From NCBI GenBank assembly GCA_002439665.1, contig DJPC01000012.1, positions 1 to 5,943 on the forward strand: a DNA stretch of 5,943 nt. Direction: 5' to 3'. Origin of the DNA: Dialister sp. UBA6422. GTDB lineage: Bacteria > Bacillota > Negativicutes > Veillonellales > Dialisteraceae. Of this stretch, positions 4,666-5,943 are shown in pieces; the first letter of the stretch is position 1; each line of letters starts with the position of its first letter. Position numbers and translations under genes: made by a program. The notes under the pieces are model-generated. The model worked only from the letters and a program-made list of their open reading frames with translations. It was not told where the DNA came from and did no database searches.

Positions 4666-5943
4666 ATGGAAGCAAGAGATAGTTTCAAATCCCGATTGGG
4701 ATTTATATTAGTTAGTGCAGGCTGCGCTATAGGAATCGGTAATGTGTGGCGCTTTCCTTTCATTACTGGAGAATATGGTGGAGCAGTTTTTGTTTTATTT
4801 TATTTGGCGTTTTTAATTCTTTTAGGGGTTCCTGTGGTTACCATGGAGCTGGCTGTAGGGCGAGCTAGCCAGAAGAGTGTGAAAACAGGATTTCAGAAAT
4901 TGGAACCTAAAGGGACCTACTGGCATCTTCATGGATGGATTGCTCTTATTGGTAGTTTCATCCTTATGGTTTACTACACCACTATTTCTGGTTGGATGGT
5001 AGACTATTTTGTACGATTTATTGATGGGTCTTTTAATGGGATGAATGCGCAAGCGGTAGCTGATACCTTTGGCTCTATGTTGAAAGATCCCTATGAGCTT
5101 CTTTTCTACATGGGGCTCAATGTACTTATCGGATTTGGCGTTTGCGCTGGTGGGGTTGCTAAGAGTCTGGAAAAGGTGACAAAGGTCATGATGATAGGCC
5201 TTCTGGGTCTTATTATGATTCTCGTCGTGAATAGTCTCCTTTTGCCTGGTGCAGAAAAGGGATTGGAATTTTATCTTCTTCCCGACTGGAATCGGGCGGT
5301 AGAAGCAGGTATTGGCAATGTAGCAGCAGCGGCAATGTTCCAGGCATTTTTTACTCTTTCAGTAGGGCAAGGTTCTATGGAAATTTTTGCTAGTTATATG
5401 GGAAAAGAAAATTCTCTCACCAGTGAAGCCATTCGTATTACGGCTTTGGATACCTTTGTGGCTCTTATGGCAGGGATGATTATATTTCCAGCATGTTTCT
5501 CTTTTGGAGTGGCACCTTCTGAAGGACCGTCTCTCATTTTTGTCACTTTACCAAATATTTTCATCAATATGACCATGGGACAGCTCTGGGGCGGGTTATT
5601 CTTTCTTTTTATGACTTTTGCTAGCTTTTCTACGGTGACAGCAGTCTTTGAGAGTTTGATTGGAAATTGCATGGATAATTTCGGATGGACGAGAAGAAAA
5701 TCTGTATTGGTTCTGTTGCCCTTGGTCTTTTTTGGCAGTATTCCCTGTGTACTAGGTTTTAATGTATGGAGTGACGTTACAATCTTTGGAAAGGGCATTT
5801 TAGATAGTGAAGACTTTATTGTCAGTTCATTGGTTCTTCCCGGTGGTTCGCTTCTTTTTGCCCTTTTCTGCACCACAAAATATGGGTGGGGGTTTGACCA
5901 TTATTTAAAAGAGGTCAATATGGGGGAAGGAATTAAATTACCT
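4666..5943 (+). CDS. NSS-family sodium-dependent amino-acid transporter, copy 2 (3' end beyond window)
   Basis: The frame is open for 426 codons to the right edge with no stop, and roughly 25 C-terminal residues are missing by comparison with copy 1. It is collinear with copy 1 and roughly two-thirds identical by eye. It keeps the first-segment signature SAGCAIGIGNVWRFPF (17-32) with Asn26, YYTTISGW (103-110), DWNRAVEAGIGN (207-218) and FASFSTVTAVFESL (318-331). Segment 6 differs: SVGQGSME (232-239), with Gln235 at the position of LeuT Phe259 where copy 1 has Ile235. That suggests a different, perhaps more polar, substrate. The ATG at 4666 follows AGGAG (4652-4656). It is an inner-membrane sodium:amino-acid symporter. 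It lies 230 bases after copy 1 behind a structured region, so it may be separately controlled. No convincing promoter was identified in that gap. Confidence 0.9.
   Translation, partial: MEARDSFKSRLGFILVSAGCAIGIGNVWRFPFITGEYGGAVFVLFYLAFLILLGVPVVTMELAVGRASQKSVKTGFQKLEPKGTYWHLHGWIALIGSFILMVYYTTISGWMVDYFVRFIDGSFNGMNAQAVADTFGSMLKDPYELLFYMGLNVLIGFGVCAGGVAKSLEKVTKVMMIGLLGLIMILVVNSLLLPGAEKGLEFYLLPDWNRAVEAGIGNVAAAAMFQAFFTLSVGQGSMEIFASYMGKENSLTSEAIRITALDTFVALMAGMIIFPACFSFGVAPSEGPSLIFVTLPNIFINMTMGQLWGGLFFLFMTFASFSTVTAVFESLIGNCMDNFGWTRRKSVLVLLPLVFFGSIPCVLGFNVWSDVTIFGKGILDSEDFIVSSLVLPGGSLLFALFCTTKYGWGFDHYLKEVNMGEGIKLP

Overview
The window most likely comes from the chromosome of a Bacillota bacterium. The main evidence is a complete class I T-box leader, a regulatory RNA typical of that phylum, together with Shine-Dalgarno-led genes and a roughly mid-40s GC content. 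The style of intergenic repeats makes me think of a gut or rumen anaerobe, perhaps in the Negativicutes, but that is a weak guess. No mobile element, CRISPR array, rRNA or tRNA gene is visible.

Layout. Positions 1-254 hold no gene, only degenerate intergenic repeats. Positions 255-2849 form one leftward (minus-strand) transcription unit. It starts at a strong promoter (2856-2885) and runs through a T-box leader with its own terminator (2575-2849). It then crosses a 207-nt untranslated stretch carrying an inverted array of heptamer repeats. It encodes a BASS-family sodium-coupled transporter (1366-2367) and a GldA/HcxA-like iron-type dehydrogenase (255-1307). Diverging from this unit are two tandem rightward NSS-family (neurotransmitter:sodium symporter) amino-acid transporters: a complete one (3080-4435) and a paralogue (4666 onward) that runs off the right edge. 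The 230 bases between them contain several long, mutually exclusive base-pairing segments.

How the parts may work together. The T-box specifier reads best as AUC (isoleucine), and the T-box base opposite the tRNA discriminator is U, which fits tRNA-Ile (A73). So the BASS transporter and the dehydrogenase are probably switched on when charged tRNA-Ile is scarce. The dehydrogenase resembles the 2-hydroxy/2-oxo-acid enzyme HcxA (YbdH) by remembered motifs. This gives a coherent inference: the pair imports and interconverts 2-hydroxy or 2-oxo acids that feed isoleucine synthesis. The neighbouring NSS transporters would handle amino acids themselves. The substrates are inferred, not shown.

The most unusual items are the isoleucine T-box on a BASS/dehydrogenase pair, the switch-like RNA region between the NSS genes, the heptamer repeat family in three intergenic gaps, and the paired 17-bp near-repeats in the divergent promoter region.
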